Below are positions 41,460 to 49,939 of a stretch of 64,000 nucleotides of DNA, one piece after another; the first letter of the stretch is position 1; each line of letters opens with the position of its first letter. A model generated the notes under the pieces. It ran no database searches and was not told the origin of the DNA. It worked only from the letters and a program-made list of their open reading frames with translations. The position numbers and the translations under genes are program-made. The DNA is from Alphaproteobacteria bacterium (GTDB lineage Bacteria > Pseudomonadota > Alphaproteobacteria > Bin95), in assembly GCA_022822125.1 (NCBI GenBank), contig JAJECF010000048.1, forward strand, positions 16,905-80,904, read 5' to 3'.

Positions 41460-42799
41460 GCGAAGGCGACCTCCCGACCCTGGCGCTCCTTGTGGACTGG
41501 CTTCGCGAGGTGCTGAATGTCTGGAACATCACCGCCATCGCCGTCCTGCTGTTCTTCCTTGGAACCCCCGTCGTCCTGGTGCTGGCATCCTGGGTGGTGG
41601 CGTCCTCCTATTTCGTCGTCGAGTTCCCGCTGACCAATGTCGGCATTGCGGCAAACGACTCGATCAAGAACTTCATCTTCCTCGCCGTACCTCTGTTCGT
41701 CATCACCGGCGACTTCCTGACGGAGGGCGGCATCAGCCGCAAGCTGATCGCGTTCTCGCGTTCCTGCGTCGGCTTCATGCATGGCGCCACGGCGGCGACG
41801 GCGATGTTCTCCTGCGGCCTGTTTGCGGCGATTTCCGGGTCCAACGCCGCGACGGCAGCGACCATGGGGCGGCTGCTCGGGCCGGAAATGGTGGAGCGCG
41901 GCGTCAATCCGGGCCTGTCGGGCGCGATCATTGCGGCGGGCGGCACCGTCGGCGTCATCATCCCGCCGAGCGTGATCTTCCTGATCTACGGTGTCACCAT
42001 GGACGTGCCGAGCGTCGACCTGTTCATCGGCGGCATGATCCCGGGCCTGCTGATGGTCATAGCGCTGATCAGCAGTGCGGTCGTGCTGACGGGAAAGGTG
42101 GAGCGCGGGGTCGGCCTGCGCAACCTGAGCCCCCGGAAAATCGCCAGTTCGGCGCTGACGGCCTGGGCGGGGTTTGTCGCCATCGGGGTGATTTTCTTCG
42201 GCATTTACTGGGGCTATTTCAGCCCGACGGAGGCGGCCGGGGTTGTCGCCATATACTGCTTCATCGTCGGCTCCGTGCCGGCCCTCGGCGGCCGGCTCCG
42301 CCTGCGCCAGATTCCCGGCATCATGCTGAACAGCGCGCGGCTGGCCGGCCTTCTGGTGCCGCTGGTGGTGTTTTCCATCCAGTTTCAACAGGTCTCCAGC
42401 GTCATGGGCCTGCCGGAGGCGATTCAGAACTTTCTGGGCGGCCTCGGCGAGAGCTACGGCCCGACCGTGCTGATCGCCGTCATGATGCTTCTGATCCTGG
42501 CGGTGGGCGCGATCACGGAATCGGTCGCTGTGGTCCTCATTCTCGGTCCGATCCTGGCGCCGGTGGCGGAGAGCATCGGTATCGATCCGATCCATTGGGG
42601 CGTGGTCTTCGTCGTCGGCACCACGATCGGCTTCATCACGCCGCCTTACGGCCTGAACCTGTTTGTGGTCTCGGGCGTCCTGAGAATCAATTATGACCTG
42701 ATCATCCGCCAGATCTTCAAATTGCTGATCCCGCTGATGATCGTGTGGATCATCGTGACGGCGACGCCCTGGTTGTCTCTGGCATTGCTCGGCGGCTAG
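41456..42799 (+). CDS. dctM: TRAP transporter large membrane subunit (DctM)
   Basis: A 447-residue integral membrane protein with about twelve hydrophobic helices, the Na+-coupled permease of the TRAP system. The motifs GSNAATAATMGRLLGPEM and GGTVGVIIPPS are typical, as is GTTIGFITPPYGLNLFV near the end. Together with DctP and DctQ this makes a full transporter. Translation is coupled to dctQ by a 4-bp overlap. Confidence 0.93.
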   Translation: MSEGDLPTLALLVDWLREVLNVWNITAIAVLLFFLGTPVVLVLASWVVASSYFVVEFPLTNVGIAANDSIKNFIFLAVPLFVITGDFLTEGGISRKLIAFSRSCVGFMHGATAATAMFSCGLFAAISGSNAATAATMGRLLGPEMVERGVNPGLSGAIIAAGGTVGVIIPPSVIFLIYGVTMDVPSVDLFIGGMIPGLLMVIALISSAVVLTGKVERGVGLRNLSPRKIASSALTAWAGFVAIGVIFFGIYWGYFSPTEAAGVVAIYCFIVGSVPALGGRLRLRQIPGIMLNSARLAGLLVPLVVFSIQFQQVSSVMGLPEAIQNFLGGLGESYGPTVLIAVMMLLILAVGAITESVAVVLILGPILAPVAESIGIDPIHWGVVFVVGTTIGFITPPYGLNLFVVSGVLRINYDLIIRQIFKLLIPLMIVWIIVTATPWLSLALLGG

Positions 42800-42808
42800 G
42801 AGGAACGA

Positions 42809-43177
42809 ATGAGCGAGCGCAAAGAAGCGACCGAAACGCTGTTCAAGGCGTTCGTGAAAGGCTTCGCGACGCACGACACGGCGCTGGTTGCGCCGACGCT
42901 GGCCGATGATTTCGTCTGGAGCCAGCCGACAGGCGAGACCTTTGTCGGCAAGGAAGCCGCCCTGCAGGCCATGGCCGACCGCTGGTCCGCCCCCGGCGGC
43001 GGACCGGTGTTCGGCAATGGCGGTTTCGAGGTGATCGGCGACACCGTCATCCAGACCTACGAGGTGACGACCGACGCGCCGGACGGCGGCAAAAGGACCG
43101 TGCGCGGCATGGACATCTACAAGGTCCGCGACGGTCTGCTCACACGAAAGGATGCCTTCTGGAAGCAGCTCGGATAG
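42809..43177 (+). CDS. SnoaL-like/NTF2-fold protein
   Basis: A 122-residue small alpha+beta protein with a cone-shaped barrel of the SnoaL/NTF2 type. It has LADDFVWSQPTGETFVGKEAALQAMADRW, a typical N-terminal segment. Such proteins act as isomerases, cyclases or dehydratases, or bind ligands without catalysis. It begins 9 bp after the DctM stop and probably belongs to the same operon, handling the imported substrate (inference). Confidence 0.75.
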   Translation: MSERKEATETLFKAFVKGFATHDTALVAPTLADDFVWSQPTGETFVGKEAALQAMADRWSAPGGGPVFGNGGFEVIGDTVIQTYEVTTDAPDGGKRTVRGMDIYKVRDGLLTRKDAFWKQLG

Positions 43178-43292
43178 CGTTGCCGGCTCACCGGCTCCCG
43201 GGCGGTTTTCGACAGTGATCCATGCCCCGGTTTGCGCCCGGCTCGTCGAGCCCGTTATTCTCGTCGACCCGAAGTTCCTGCAAGGCGGACCC

Positions 43293-44081
43293 ATGACCGG
43301 CGAGACGGCCCTCTATGAACGCGATGGCGCGATCGTCACGATCACGCTCAACCGGCCCGAAAAGCTCAACGCCTTCGACGATGCGGCGGTGGAAGCGCTG
43401 TCGGAGGCGCTGGCACGCTTCGACACCGATCCGGACGCCAATGTCGCGATCCTGCACGGGGCAGGCCGCGCCTTCTCGACCGGGGCGGACGTGCTGCGGC
43501 GGCAATTGCGGCCGCGCGAGGAGCTGGAGCGCTTCGGCGGCCCGCAGGGGCGCGGCGCGGATTCCGGGCGGCTGTTCACCCATGCCGTCAACTGGAAGCC
43601 GGTGGTGGCCGCCGTTCACGGTTATGTCATGGGGCTTGCGGTCGGCATCGCGCTCGATTGCGACCTGCTGGTGGCGGAGGCCGGCACGCGCTTCCAGATC
43701 ACGGAAACCTCGCGCGGGCTCGGCGGCTCGGTCTATTGGGGGCTGATGCGGCTGCGCGGCGCGGGCGCCTTCGGCGACGAAGTGGCGCTGACCGGCCGCT
43801 GGTTCACGGCGGCGGAGGCCGCAGCCGCCGGCGCGATCAACCGCCTCGCGCCGGCCGGCGGCCACCTCGAAACCGCGCGTGAACTCGCGAATATGCTGAA
43901 CGCCAACCCGCCGCTCAGCGTGCGTTCGACGGTGCGGGCGCGCCGGCGGGAGATCGCGCGGGTGCGCTCCGAACTCTCCGCCGCGGCGCAGCCGGAGCGG
44001 CTCTACCTCACCGAGGATTTCCACGAGGCAGCGCTCGCCTTCAAGGAGAAGCGCCCGCCCCGCCCGTTCAAGGGGCGCTGA
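43293..44081 (+). CDS. Enoyl-CoA hydratase/isomerase family protein
   Basis: A 262-residue crotonase-fold protein starting at the ATG at 43293 (MTGETALYER). A typical oxyanion-hole segment GAGRAFSTGAD and the second-half motif GYVMGLAVGIALDCDLLVA are seen. The usual catalytic Glu pair is not fully clear, since the region reads SRGLGGSVYWGLMRLRG, so isomerase or hydrolase activity is also possible. It lies 115 bp after the SnoaL-like gene and ends overlapping the SUMF1 gene by 14 bp. Confidence 0.85.
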   Translation: MTGETALYERDGAIVTITLNRPEKLNAFDDAAVEALSEALARFDTDPDANVAILHGAGRAFSTGADVLRRQLRPREELERFGGPQGRGADSGRLFTHAVNWKPVVAAVHGYVMGLAVGIALDCDLLVAEAGTRFQITETSRGLGGSVYWGLMRLRGAGAFGDEVALTGRWFTAAEAAAAGAINRLAPAGGHLETARELANMLNANPPLSVRSTVRARRREIARVRSELSAAAQPERLYLTEDFHEAALAFKEKRPPRPFKGR

Positions 44082-44925
44082 CCGGGTCGAGCCCTTCCAG
44101 CACCGGGCGGAAGCCGACCAGGATGTGCTTCAGCCCGGCCGGGCGGCTGTGGCGGGCGGCGGGCCGGCAGACACCGCAGCCGCTGTCGTCCCAGGACCCG
44201 CCCTTGACCAGGAAACGCCCCGGCCGGGCCTCGGTCGCGGTCCATTCGAACACCTGCCCGGCGGCGTCCAGAAGACTGAAAGGCGAGGCGCTGTCGGGGA
44301 ACCGGCCGACCGGCAGCGTGTCGAACGGCCCGCCGTCGTGGCTGTTGAGCCGCTCCGGCGCAAACCCGTCGCCCCAGGGGAACCGGCGGCCATCCGCGCC
44401 GCGCGCTGCCTTCTCCCATTCCAGCTCGGTCGGCAGCCGCCAGACGCGTTCGGTGCGCGCCGAGAGCCAGGCCGTATAGGCCCGTGCGTCCTCATGCGAG
44501 ACCAGCACGACGGGATGCTGCTCCCGCCCTTCCGGCGGCCGGCCGCTGGCCCAGGCATGGCGGCGGGTGCGGGCATAGGGATGGATCAGGCCGTAGCCCT
44601 TCCAGGTTTCGGCATCGACATCGGGCACCCGGTGTCCGGTCGCCGCGATGAAGGCCGCATATTGCGCATTGGTGACCGGCGTGCGCGTGATCCGGAAGCC
44701 CGGCAGGCTCACCTTGCGGCGGTCGCGCTCGCCGTCGTACCAGCCCTGCCGGCGGGTGACGGAATGGCCGTAGGCGACCTCGTCCAGTCGATAGGCGGCC
44801 TCGCGCTCGGCCGCATCGGAACCTGCGATGAACGGGCCGGCGGGAATCGGCACGGTTTCCGGCGCCTCCGCGGCCGCTGCTTCGAAGGACGCCGCCAGAA
44901 ACAAAACCGCCAGCGCAATACGCAT
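44068..44925 (-). CDS. SUMF1/formylglycine-generating-enzyme-like secreted protein
   Basis: A 285-residue protein with a cleavable signal peptide (MRIALAVLFLAASFEAAAA, likely cleaved near 20). It has the FGE-sulfatase fold: TRTPVTNAQYAAFIAATG, RLPTELEWEKAARGADG and FPWGDG. The C-terminal GGSWDDSGCGVCRPAARH has two cysteines three apart. FGE-like proteins act on sulfatases or, in bacteria, as varied oxidases or ligand-binding proteins. Start at 44925 is chosen because GGAG lies 7 bp before it. Confidence 0.82.
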   Translation of the reverse strand: MRIALAVLFLAASFEAAAAEAPETVPIPAGPFIAGSDAAEREAAYRLDEVAYGHSVTRRQGWYDGERDRRKVSLPGFRITRTPVTNAQYAAFIAATGHRVPDVDAETWKGYGLIHPYARTRRHAWASGRPPEGREQHPVVLVSHEDARAYTAWLSARTERVWRLPTELEWEKAARGADGRRFPWGDGFAPERLNSHDGGPFDTLPVGRFPDSASPFSLLDAAGQVFEWTATEARPGRFLVKGGSWDDSGCGVCRPAARHSRPAGLKHILVGFRPVLEGLDPVSAP

Positions 44926-45052
44926 TTCCCTGCTCCTTCCCGCCGCCCGGTCTATCCGGCTCCGCGGCCTGGAAAAACCGTTTCTCACGCAGATGTGACC
45001 GGCTTCTTCCCTTTGTTCCGGGGGGACATATAGGTTAGCCTCGACAGCGGCG

Positions 45053-45080
45053 ATTATCGGATCGTCCGACGCATTATCGG
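45053..45080. promoter_or_regulatory. Direct repeat ATTATCGG upstream of Cys-repeat gene
   Basis: ATTATCGG occurs at 45053-45060 and 45073-45080, exactly 20 bp apart (two helical turns), 25-53 bp before the start of the Cys-repeat peptide gene. The spacing suits binding of a regulator to one face of DNA. A possible -10-like CATATAGG lies upstream near 45028-45035. This is seen directly, but the role is inference. Confidence 0.35.
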
Positions 45081-45105
45081 TAAAACGACAAACGGGAGAA
45101 CCGCC

Positions 45106-45429
45106 ATGAAATCCTATAAGGCCCGCCTTCTTTCCACTGCGGTCATCGGCGTGGGTATGGCCGTCGGCGCGGTCGGCGCAGCCAGCCTCGCCGGCACGGC
45201 CTACGCGGCCTGCAAGCCCGCGGCAGCGTGCAAGGCCTGTAATCCCTGCAAGCCGAAAAAGGCCTGCGGAGCCTGCAACCCGTGCAAGCCCGCTTGCGGC
45301 GCGTGCAATCCTTGCAAGCCTGCTTGCGGCGCGTGCAATCCCTGCAAACCCGCCTGCGGCGCATGCAATCCGTGCAAGCCGAAAAAAGCCTGCGGCGCGT
45401 GCAACCCCTGCAAGCCCAAGAGCAACTGA
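45106..45429 (+). CDS. Secreted Cys-repeat peptide (C-x2-C-x2-C units)
   Basis: A 107-residue protein. The first 34 or so residues are a signal peptide ending TAYA-A. The mature part is almost only Cys, Gly, Ala, Asn, Pro and Lys: six units of the form [10 protein letters not shown] or [12 protein letters not shown], with 19 cysteines and no His or aromatic residue. The DNA repeats with a 30-bp unit. The C-x2-C-x2-C spacing fits metal binding, and Pro-Lys linkers prevent hydrophobic core formation. A GGGAG precedes the ATG by about 8 bp. No maturation enzyme (such as an MNIO/DUF692 gene) lies near. Likely a metallothionein-like or structural peptide. Function is unknown. Confidence 0.75.
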   Translation: MKSYKARLLSTAVIGVGMAVGAVGAASLAGTAYAACKPAAACKACNPCKPKKACGACNPCKPACGACNPCKPACGACNPCKPACGACNPCKPKKACGACNPCKPKSN

Positions 45430-45443
45430 AGCCCTGTCGGGCG

Positions 45444-45473
45444 GCGGCCGGTCTCCGGGCCGGCCGCGCTTTT
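45444..45473 (+). terminator. Rho-independent terminator after the Cys-repeat gene
   Basis: The stem GCGGCCGG (45444-45451) pairs with CCGGCCGC (45460-45467) across an 8-base loop, followed by GC and a run of four T (45470-45473). It lies 15 bp after the stop at 45429, on the plus strand, so the Cys-repeat gene is probably a single-gene transcript. Confidence 0.8.
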
Positions 45474-45508
45474 CCGGGATCGCGGCGCCGAAAGGCGCCG
45501 CGCCCGTT

Positions 45509-46063
45509 TCAGGCGGCGTCGAGAACCGCCAGCGTTTCCGGCTCCAGATCGAGCTGCAGGGCGTCGTTGAAGCGGTTGAACGCCCCGCAAAGCGCGATCC
45601 GCCAGGTCAATTCGACGATCTGATCCTCGCTGAAATGCGCTTTCAGCCGGTCGAAGATGTCATCCTTCATCTGCCCGGCGCGGTCGTTGACCTGGACCGC
45701 ATACTCGACCACCAGGCGGTCGATCCCGTCGAGTTCCGGATGGTTGTCCGGATCGTCCAGCAGGCTGGCGACGCCGGCGGCGCTCATGCCTTCCACAGCC
45801 AGCATCGGCCCGTGATGGGCCACGCAATAATCGCAGGCATTGCGCTGCGAGACCGCGACCAGCGCCAGTTCGAGATAGCGGCGCGGCAGCACGGCGTCGC
45901 GGCGGAGCTCGGTCAGCAGGCCGAATATATGCTCCAGAATGGGCGGCCGTCGGCCGAGCGCGCCGACCAGGCTGGCGAAGGGACCGTAGGACGCGGCGTC
46001 GTCCACGAGCGGGTGCAGGGCGGGTGGCAGGTCTTCCCTTGCGGCGTAAGCAATGCGGGCCAT
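45509..46063 (-). CDS. Carboxymuconolactone decarboxylase (CMD/AhpD-like) family protein
   Basis: A 184-residue AhpD-like protein with the redox motif C-x2-C followed by His (CDYCVAHH). It starts at the ATG at 46063 (MARIAYAAREDL). CMD-like proteins reduce peroxides through the Cys pair or decarboxylate lactones. It follows the second hyuA gene by 14 bp on the same strand and may be co-transcribed with it. Confidence 0.87.
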   Translation of the reverse strand: MARIAYAAREDLPPALHPLVDDAASYGPFASLVGALGRRPPILEHIFGLLTELRRDAVLPRRYLELALVAVSQRNACDYCVAHHGPMLAVEGMSAAGVASLLDDPDNHPELDGIDRLVVEYAVQVNDRAGQMKDDIFDRLKAHFSEDQIVELTWRIALCGAFNRFNDALQLDLEPETLAVLDAA

Positions 46064-46077
46064 GGGTGGGGTCTCCG

Positions 46078-48171
46078 TCAGCCGATTTCGACGATGATGT
46101 TGCCGTGTCCATCCAGCCGGGCCGAATCCTCCGGCGGGACAAGGCAGGTGGCGTCGTATTCCTCGACGATGAGCGGGCCCGGCACAAGGTCCGGGCCGAG
46201 GTCGCCGCGCGCCAGCACCGCCGCTTCGCGCCATCCATGCTCGCGGCCGAACCAGGCGCGGCGGCTGCCGGCCCTGCCCGACGGCGCGGGCGGCGGCGGC
46301 GACGGCGTCCGGTTGCGAGAGAGGCCGCGCCCGACCACCTGCACGGTCATCAGCTCCACAGGCTCCTCCGGTCCGGCGCGGTGGCCGTAGGTACGCTCAT
46401 GCTCGACGCCGAACGCCTCTTCGAGCGCGGCGACCCATGCCGCATCCACGGGCCCCGGCGGCGCCGCGACCTGAAGCTCGAAGATCTGGCCGTGATAGTG
46501 GAGTTGCGCGCTGCGGACGAGCGTGCGCCGGTCGGGCGCAATGCCGTCGGCGTCGAGTTGGGTGTGCGCCTCCGCTTCCAGCGCGGCCCATGCGCCTTCG
46601 AGCTCCGCCGGGTCGGCCTCGCGCAGGATGCGCCGGTGCGCATGGGAGTAATGGTGCTCGACCTCGGCATGCAGCAGGCCGAAAGACGAGAACAACCCGG
46701 GCGAGGGCGGCACCAGCACCTGCCGGATGGCGAGATCGCGCGCCATGCCGGCGGCGAAGAGCGGCCCGTTGCCGCCAAAGGCGAACAGCGCATAGTCGCG
46801 CGGGTCGCGCCCGCGCTCCGAAGACACGGCGCGGATGGCGCGAATCATGTTGGAAGCGGCGATGCGATGGGCGCCGAGGGCGGCATCCTCCGGCGCCAGG
46901 CCCATCGGTTTCGCCACGCAGCGCTCGAAGGCCTCCCGCGCCGCCTCGAAATCGAGCTTGAGCGCGCCGCCGACAAGATGGTCCGGATTGAGATAGCCGA
47001 GCAGCAGGTTGGCGTCGGTAAGCGTCGGCTCCGTGCCGCCCGCGCCGTAGCAGACGGGGCCCGGATCGGCGCCGGCGCTTTCCGGCCCGACCTGAAGGCC
47101 GCCGGCGGCGTCGAGACGGAGCAGCGAACCGCCGCCGGCGCCGACTTCCGCGAGGTCGATGGCCGGCGTCTTGACGACATAGCCCGCGCCGGTCATCAGG
47201 CGGGACCCTGCGATCACCCCGGCGCCGACGCTGAATTCGAGCGCGCGCGACACCTCGCCCCGCTCGACGATGGACGCCTTGGCCGTTGTGCCGCCCATGT
47301 CGAAAGTGAGGATGTTGTCGAGCCCGATCTCCCGGGCCAGCGCCTGCGCGCCGATCACGCCGCCGGCCGGGCCGGATTCGACGATATGCATGGGCAGGCT
47401 GCGCGCCGCCTGGGAGGGCATGAGTCCGCCGCTCGACTGCATCAGCAGCAGCGGCGCGCGCGCGCCGATATCGGCGAAGCCCCCTTCCAGCCCGGCCAGG
47501 TAGCGCGAGACCACCGGCTTCAGATAGGCGTTCACCACTGTAGTGGAGGTACGCTCATACTCCTTGGCCTCGGGCAGAACGCGGTGGCTGACACTGATCT
47601 CGACGTCGGGCGCAAGGCGCTCGACGATCCCGGCAACGATGTCCTCATGCGCGGGATTGGCGTAGCTGTGCAGCAGCGCCACGGCGATGGCCTCGACGCC
47701 TTCGTCGAGCAGGCGCCGGACCGCCGTTTCGGCGTCATCCGGGTCAAGCGGCGCCTGCACCGCGCCATTATGCGTCATGCGCTCCGCGACTGTGCGGCGC
47801 AGATAGCGCGGCACCAGCGGCGGCGGCTTCTGCCAGGCGATGTCGTAGAGGCGCGGCATGCGGAGATTGCGGATCTCCAGGATGTCGCGGAAGCCCTCGG
47901 TGGCGATCAGCCCGGTTTTCGCGCCCTTGCCCTCCAGGATGGCATTGGAGGCGACGGTGGTGCCGTGGCGCAGTTCGCCGATGTCCTCGCCGGCGAAGGC
48001 GCCCTCGGCAATCAGCCCGGCGAGCGCCTCGACGATGGCGCGGGCGTAATTGTCCACCGAGGAGGACACCTTGCGGGTCAGCAGCCGACCTTCCGCATCG
48101 AGGCAGACGATGTCGGTAAAGGTGCCGCCGATATCGATCCCGAGGCGCCAGCGGGTTTGAACGTTTTCCAT
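46078..48171 (-). CDS. HyuA-type hydantoinase/oxoprolinase (stand-alone)
   Basis: A 697-residue HyuA homologue. N-terminal GIDIGGTFTDIVCLD (about residue 11) and FDMGGTTAKASIV are the actin-like ATP-binding parts. No HyuB partner is adjacent: upstream is the cold-shock gene, downstream the CMD gene. A HyuB may be encoded elsewhere or the family member may work alone. The acetophenone carboxylase type also uses similar subunits, so substrate is uncertain. Confidence 0.9.
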   Translation of the reverse strand: MENVQTRWRLGIDIGGTFTDIVCLDAEGRLLTRKVSSSVDNYARAIVEALAGLIAEGAFAGEDIGELRHGTTVASNAILEGKGAKTGLIATEGFRDILEIRNLRMPRLYDIAWQKPPPLVPRYLRRTVAERMTHNGAVQAPLDPDDAETAVRRLLDEGVEAIAVALLHSYANPAHEDIVAGIVERLAPDVEISVSHRVLPEAKEYERTSTTVVNAYLKPVVSRYLAGLEGGFADIGARAPLLLMQSSGGLMPSQAARSLPMHIVESGPAGGVIGAQALAREIGLDNILTFDMGGTTAKASIVERGEVSRALEFSVGAGVIAGSRLMTGAGYVVKTPAIDLAEVGAGGGSLLRLDAAGGLQVGPESAGADPGPVCYGAGGTEPTLTDANLLLGYLNPDHLVGGALKLDFEAAREAFERCVAKPMGLAPEDAALGAHRIAASNMIRAIRAVSSERGRDPRDYALFAFGGNGPLFAAGMARDLAIRQVLVPPSPGLFSSFGLLHAEVEHHYSHAHRRILREADPAELEGAWAALEAEAHTQLDADGIAPDRRTLVRSAQLHYHGQIFELQVAAPPGPVDAAWVAALEEAFGVEHERTYGHRAGPEEPVELMTVQVVGRGLSRNRTPSPPPPAPSGRAGSRRAWFGREHGWREAAVLARGDLGPDLVPGPLIVEEYDATCLVPPEDSARLDGHGNIIVEIG

Positions 48172-48215
48172 ATGTCACCGCTCTTGCCGGGTTTCGCCGC
48201 CGGAGCGTCGCCGGT

Positions 48216-49058
48216 TCATATAGGCTCGATATCCCTCGCCTGGAGCCCGCGCGGCACGCTTTCCGCCCGGACGAAGACGCGCTGTCCCGGAGCGAGGTCC
48301 GCCATACCGGAGCGCTGCAGGACGCTGGAATGGACGAACACCTCGCGGCCGCCATCGTCCGGCACCACGAAACCGAAGCCCCGTATGGGATCGTAGAATT
48401 TGACCGTTCCCGGTAATTCCATGACAGGCCCCGCGGGCGCATCGCCGTGCCGGAAACGGTCCCGCGGCTCGTATCGCGGCCGGTCGCGGTCCGCCGGCCC
48501 GGCCCCGAAGGCCGGGGGCTCCATCGAGAGGAGCCTCGACACCTGGGGGCCCCTGTCCCCCTGCACGATCTCGCAGGTCACCACCGCGCCCTGCGGCAGC
48601 GTCTCGTGGCCGGACGCCTGCACGGCGGTCATATGGCAGAACAGGTCGGCGGTCCCGTCCTCGGGCTCGATGAACCCGTAGCCCTTGCTCGGCATGAACC
48701 ATTTGACAATGCCCCGAACCGTGCGGTCCGGAGCGGCAGCGGCCCGGGGGGCGCCGCGCTCCGCCATCGCCCCGTTGCCGGGCGTGCGGGCGAAAGGCGC
48801 TTCGCGCGGCGCGGCCTCGGAAAAATCGACAGCAAGTATCCGGGAGACCTCGGGGCCGAAGCGGCCCTGCGCGGTCTCACAGGTGACCGCCGCTCCGGCG
48901 AGCAGAACCTCCATGCCGACGGCATGCAGGGCCGCCCCGGAGCAGAAGACCTCGGCCGACCCGTCGCCGGGATCGAGCACGCCATGACGCTTCGCCGCAT
49001 CGTACCACTTGACCGTCGCCGAAATACGCGCGCCGGGTTCTGAAATCGGATCGGTCAT
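48216..49058 (-). CDS. Triple cold-shock-domain protein
   Basis: A 280-residue protein with three CSDs instead of one or two. Domain 3 (TVKFYDPIRGFGFVVPDDGGREVFVHSSVL) has good RNP1 and RNP2 motifs. Domain 2 (IVKWFMPSKGYGFIEPEDGTADLFCHMTAV) is intact except for the F-C change in RNP2. Domain 1 (TVKWYDAAKRHGVLDPGDG) has lost the aromatic RNP1 residues. Linkers are rich in Arg, Ala and Pro. ATG at 49058 (MTDPISE) is taken as start, and 49100 is possible. It should bind single-stranded nucleic acid. Confidence 0.85.
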   Translation of the reverse strand: MTDPISEPGARISATVKWYDAAKRHGVLDPGDGSAEVFCSGAALHAVGMEVLLAGAAVTCETAQGRFGPEVSRILAVDFSEAAPREAPFARTPGNGAMAERGAPRAAAAPDRTVRGIVKWFMPSKGYGFIEPEDGTADLFCHMTAVQASGHETLPQGAVVTCEIVQGDRGPQVSRLLSMEPPAFGAGPADRDRPRYEPRDRFRHGDAPAGPVMELPGTVKFYDPIRGFGFVVPDDGGREVFVHSSVLQRSGMADLAPGQRVFVRAESVPRGLQARDIEPI

Positions 49059-49213
49059 CCCGAATGGCTTTCCCGGTTTATGGACATTCGTATCGAACAT
49101 TCCTTTTACCGCCTGTCTCCGGGAGGGTGAAGGCCTTCGACTGCCGAAGGGCGGAACCGCAGCCGCACCGGACCGATAAGGGCGTCCGGCGGCTGCACGG
49201 CCCGTCCGTCGCG

Positions 49214-49939
49214 CTAGACATCCCGCCCGAGCTGCTCCCTGAGCGTCTTGCGGCGGATTTCGGCGACGGCGCCGCGGGCAAGGTTGCCAAGCTGGAAGGG
49301 GCCGTAGGCGATGCGGATGAGGCGGTTCACCGGATGGCCCAGATGCTCCAGCACGCGGCGCACCTCGCGATTGCGTCCCTCGGCGAGGCTGACCGTCACC
49401 CAGGCATTGCCGCTGCGCTGCTCGTCGAGGCTCGCGGCAATCGGCCCGTAGCGCCAGCCGTCGATCTCCGCGCCCCCGGCAAGCCGAGCAAGCCGCGTCT
49501 CATCGACCCGCCCCCGCACCCGCGCCCGGTAGCGCCTGACCCAGCCGCGCGAGGGCAGTTCGAGATCGCGGGCGAGCGCGCCGTCATTGGTCAGCAGCAA
49601 GAGGCCCTCCGAGGCGAGGTCGAGTCGCCCGACGCTCACCACGCGCGGCAGATGGGCGGGCAGGCTTTCGAACACGGTCGGCCGGCCCTCGGGGTCGCGG
49701 TCGGTCGTCACCAGGCCAGCGGGTTTGTGGTAGCGCCAGAGGCGGGTCGGCTCCGGCTCGGCGAGCGGCGCGCCGTCCACTTCCACAAGGTCGTCCGGCC
49801 CGACATTCACCGCCGGGTCCCGGAGCGCGCGCCCGTTCAGGCTGACGCGCCCGGCGAGGATGCGCCGCTCGGCCTCGCGCCGCGAGCAGACGCCGGCGCG
49901 GGCGATGCGCTTTGCGATGCGCTCGCCACCCTCGCTCAC
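49214..49939 (-). CDS. rluB: 23S rRNA pseudouridine synthase, RsuA/RluB family
   Basis: A 241-residue RsuA/RluB-type pseudouridine synthase. The S4-like domain (IAKRIARAGVCSRREAERRILAGRV) and catalytic GRLDLASEGLLLLTNDG (Asp) are present. The GTG at 49939 overlaps the stop of the glutamine amidotransferase gene by 4 bp, the reason for choosing it. RluB modifies 23S rRNA position 2605 in E. coli. RluE/RluF alternatives cannot be ruled out, so the symbol is tentative. Confidence 0.88.
   Translation of the reverse strand: MSEGGERIAKRIARAGVCSRREAERRILAGRVSLNGRALRDPAVNVGPDDLVEVDGAPLAEPEPTRLWRYHKPAGLVTTDRDPEGRPTVFESLPAHLPRVVSVGRLDLASEGLLLLTNDGALARDLELPSRGWVRRYRARVRGRVDETRLARLAGGAEIDGWRYGPIAASLDEQRSGNAWVTVSLAEGRNREVRRVLEHLGHPVNRLIRIAYGPFQLGNLARGAVAEIRRKTLREQLGRDV

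Noticed and set aside
41012..43294. Leftward 760-codon open frame antisense to the TRAP genes
   Set aside because: Low-complexity His/Asp/Gln-rich sequence typical of antisense frames; the TRAP genes are clear.
45106..45429. CRISPR array, suggested by the 30-bp DNA repeats
   Set aside because: The repeats are contiguous, in frame and encode a peptide with a signal sequence; there are no unique spacers.
46024..48396. Rightward open frame of 790 codons antisense to the second hyuA
   Set aside because: It shows no conserved domain, is His/Arg/Gln-rich as antisense frames of GC-rich genes are, and hyuA on the other strand has all family motifs.
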